Assembly: GCA_031279745.1 (NCBI GenBank)
Contig: JAITHN010000088.1
Span: 1-6,508 of the forward strand
Reading direction: 5' to 3'
Source of the DNA: Streptococcaceae bacterium
Lineage (GTDB): Bacteria; Bacillota; Bacilli; Lactobacillales; Streptococcaceae
DNA: 6,508 nt
Shown here piece by piece: positions 6,219 through 6,508 of the stretch; position 1 is the first letter of the stretch; each line of letters begins with the position of its first letter. The notes beneath the pieces were generated by a model. That model was not told the origin of the DNA and searched no databases. It was given only the letters and a program-made list of their open reading frames with translations. The position numbers and the translations under genes were made by a program.

Positions 6219-6508
6219 ATGATGAAGGTGACAACGATTTCCAGTTTTGTTGTCTCTGGTATGATGGTTATCCAATATTTTTTCGGTATCGTCAACACGA
6301 ATATCAAAGGTTTGATTACCACCATGGGGCAAGACATAGAAACAAAGAATATCGGATATGGACTTAGCGGAGCTGGAGCGGAGGCAAATAAGATGCCTTC
6401 TACCTACCAAAACGGGAATGCAGCTGGAATCTTTCTAGCGCTAGCTCTAACTGCACTGCTTGTCTGGCGTCCAGTTGACAAAAAATGGGGAAAATTAAAG
6501 GTTGCAGG
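6219..6508 (+). CDS. Downstream part of Wzy-like polymerase (3'-partial)
   Basis: The frame of the 99-codon piece remains open here for about 100 codons and runs off the right edge. The first possible starts are ATG at 6219 and ATG at 6222; no convincing Shine-Dalgarno precedes them (only GAACGG), so independent initiation looks weak. Counting from 6219, residues 4-24 form a helix (VTTISSFVVSGMMVIQYFFG). A polar loop follows with MPSTYQNGNAAG, which resembles the conserved extracytoplasmic segment of Wzy/O-antigen-ligase proteins, and then a further helix (IFLALALTALLVW). This is the part that carries the polymerase-like signal. It is either the rest of the interrupted gene or the start of a separate one. 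Confidence 0.65.
   Translation, partial: MMKVTTISSFVVSGMMVIQYFFGIVNTNIKGLITTMGQDIETKNIGYGLSGAGAEANKMPSTYQNGNAAGIFLALALTALLVWRPVDKKWGKLKVA

Larger units (their letters stand above)
2698..6508 (+). other. EPS/CPS assembly operon (3' end outside window)
   Basis: Five adjacent genes (GT2, GT4, two Wzz-like, Wzy-like) run the same way with gaps of 8, 1 and 12 nt and one 4-nt overlap. No terminator or promoter is visible between them. This is the usual content of a Wzx/Wzy-dependent polysaccharide locus, although the priming transferase, flippase and tyrosine kinase/phosphatase are not in view. Confidence 0.85.
5907..6508 (+). pseudogene. Whole interrupted wzy-like polymerase gene (partial at right edge)
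   Basis: Taken together, the two pieces are one frame with a single internal stop, at least five predicted helices and a YQNGN-type loop. This entry marks the likely original gene. Whether it is dead in the organism is not certain: a base-calling error, readthrough, or use of the downstream ATG would each leave some product. Confidence 0.6.

Noticed and set aside
6143..6367. A 74-codon + strand frame spanning the stop in the polymerase
   Set aside because: It is in a different frame, is polar and compositionally odd, and lacks membrane segments. The frame from 5907 carries the helices on both sides of the stop, so no frameshift into this frame is needed.
6056..6410. Two minus-strand frames opposite the polymerase
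   Set aside because: They are shadows of the coding strand, with no ribosome sites and no recognisable motifs.

Overview
The window looks like part of an extracellular or capsular polysaccharide (EPS/CPS) locus from a low-GC Gram-positive bacterium (Firmicutes, probably Bacilli, possibly Lactobacillales). The reasons are AT-rich coding sequence, strong AGGAGG-type ribosome binding sites, a TTG start, kinase-separated Wzz-like proteins, and a large Ser/Thr-rich surface protein of Gram-positive type. The species cannot be fixed from sequence alone. All genes are on the + strand.

Left part (1-2504): the 3' portion of a large multidomain surface glycoside hydrolase. The frame is open to the left edge, so the true start lies outside the window. 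It contains a clan GH-A barrel resembling family GH39, with acid/base Glu in a WNE motif and nucleophile Glu in an ITE motif. This is followed by a Ser/Thr linker made of four 48-51 bp tandem repeats, then an Ig-like module, a YxG-type beta module and a fibronectin-III-like, very lysine-rich C-terminus. A clear rho-independent terminator (2525-2568) closes this unit.

Middle (2505-2697): an intergenic region holding the terminator, a 12-bp palindrome, a candidate promoter and the ribosome binding site for a new unit.

Right part (2698-6508): a tightly packed operon of a GT2 glycosyltransferase, a GT4 glycosyltransferase, two consecutive Wzz-like polysaccharide co-polymerases without kinase domains, and a Wzy/O-antigen-polymerase-like membrane protein. 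Spacings are 8 nt, 1 nt, 12 nt and a 4-nt ATGA overlap. The expected division of labour is that the two transferases build the lipid-linked repeat unit, the Wzy-like protein polymerises it outside the membrane, and the Wzz-like pair sets chain length. The surface hydrolase may trim or remodel the product, as PslG (GH39) does in the Pseudomonas Psl system; this last link is inference.

The most notable anomaly is in the polymerase. Its frame is broken by one in-frame TAA at 6204-6206, after which the same frame stays open, membrane-protein-like and polymerase-like to the right edge. It is a nonsense mutation, a sequencing error, a readthrough site or a genuinely split gene. No priming transferase, flippase or tyrosine kinase lies in the window; they would be expected outside it.
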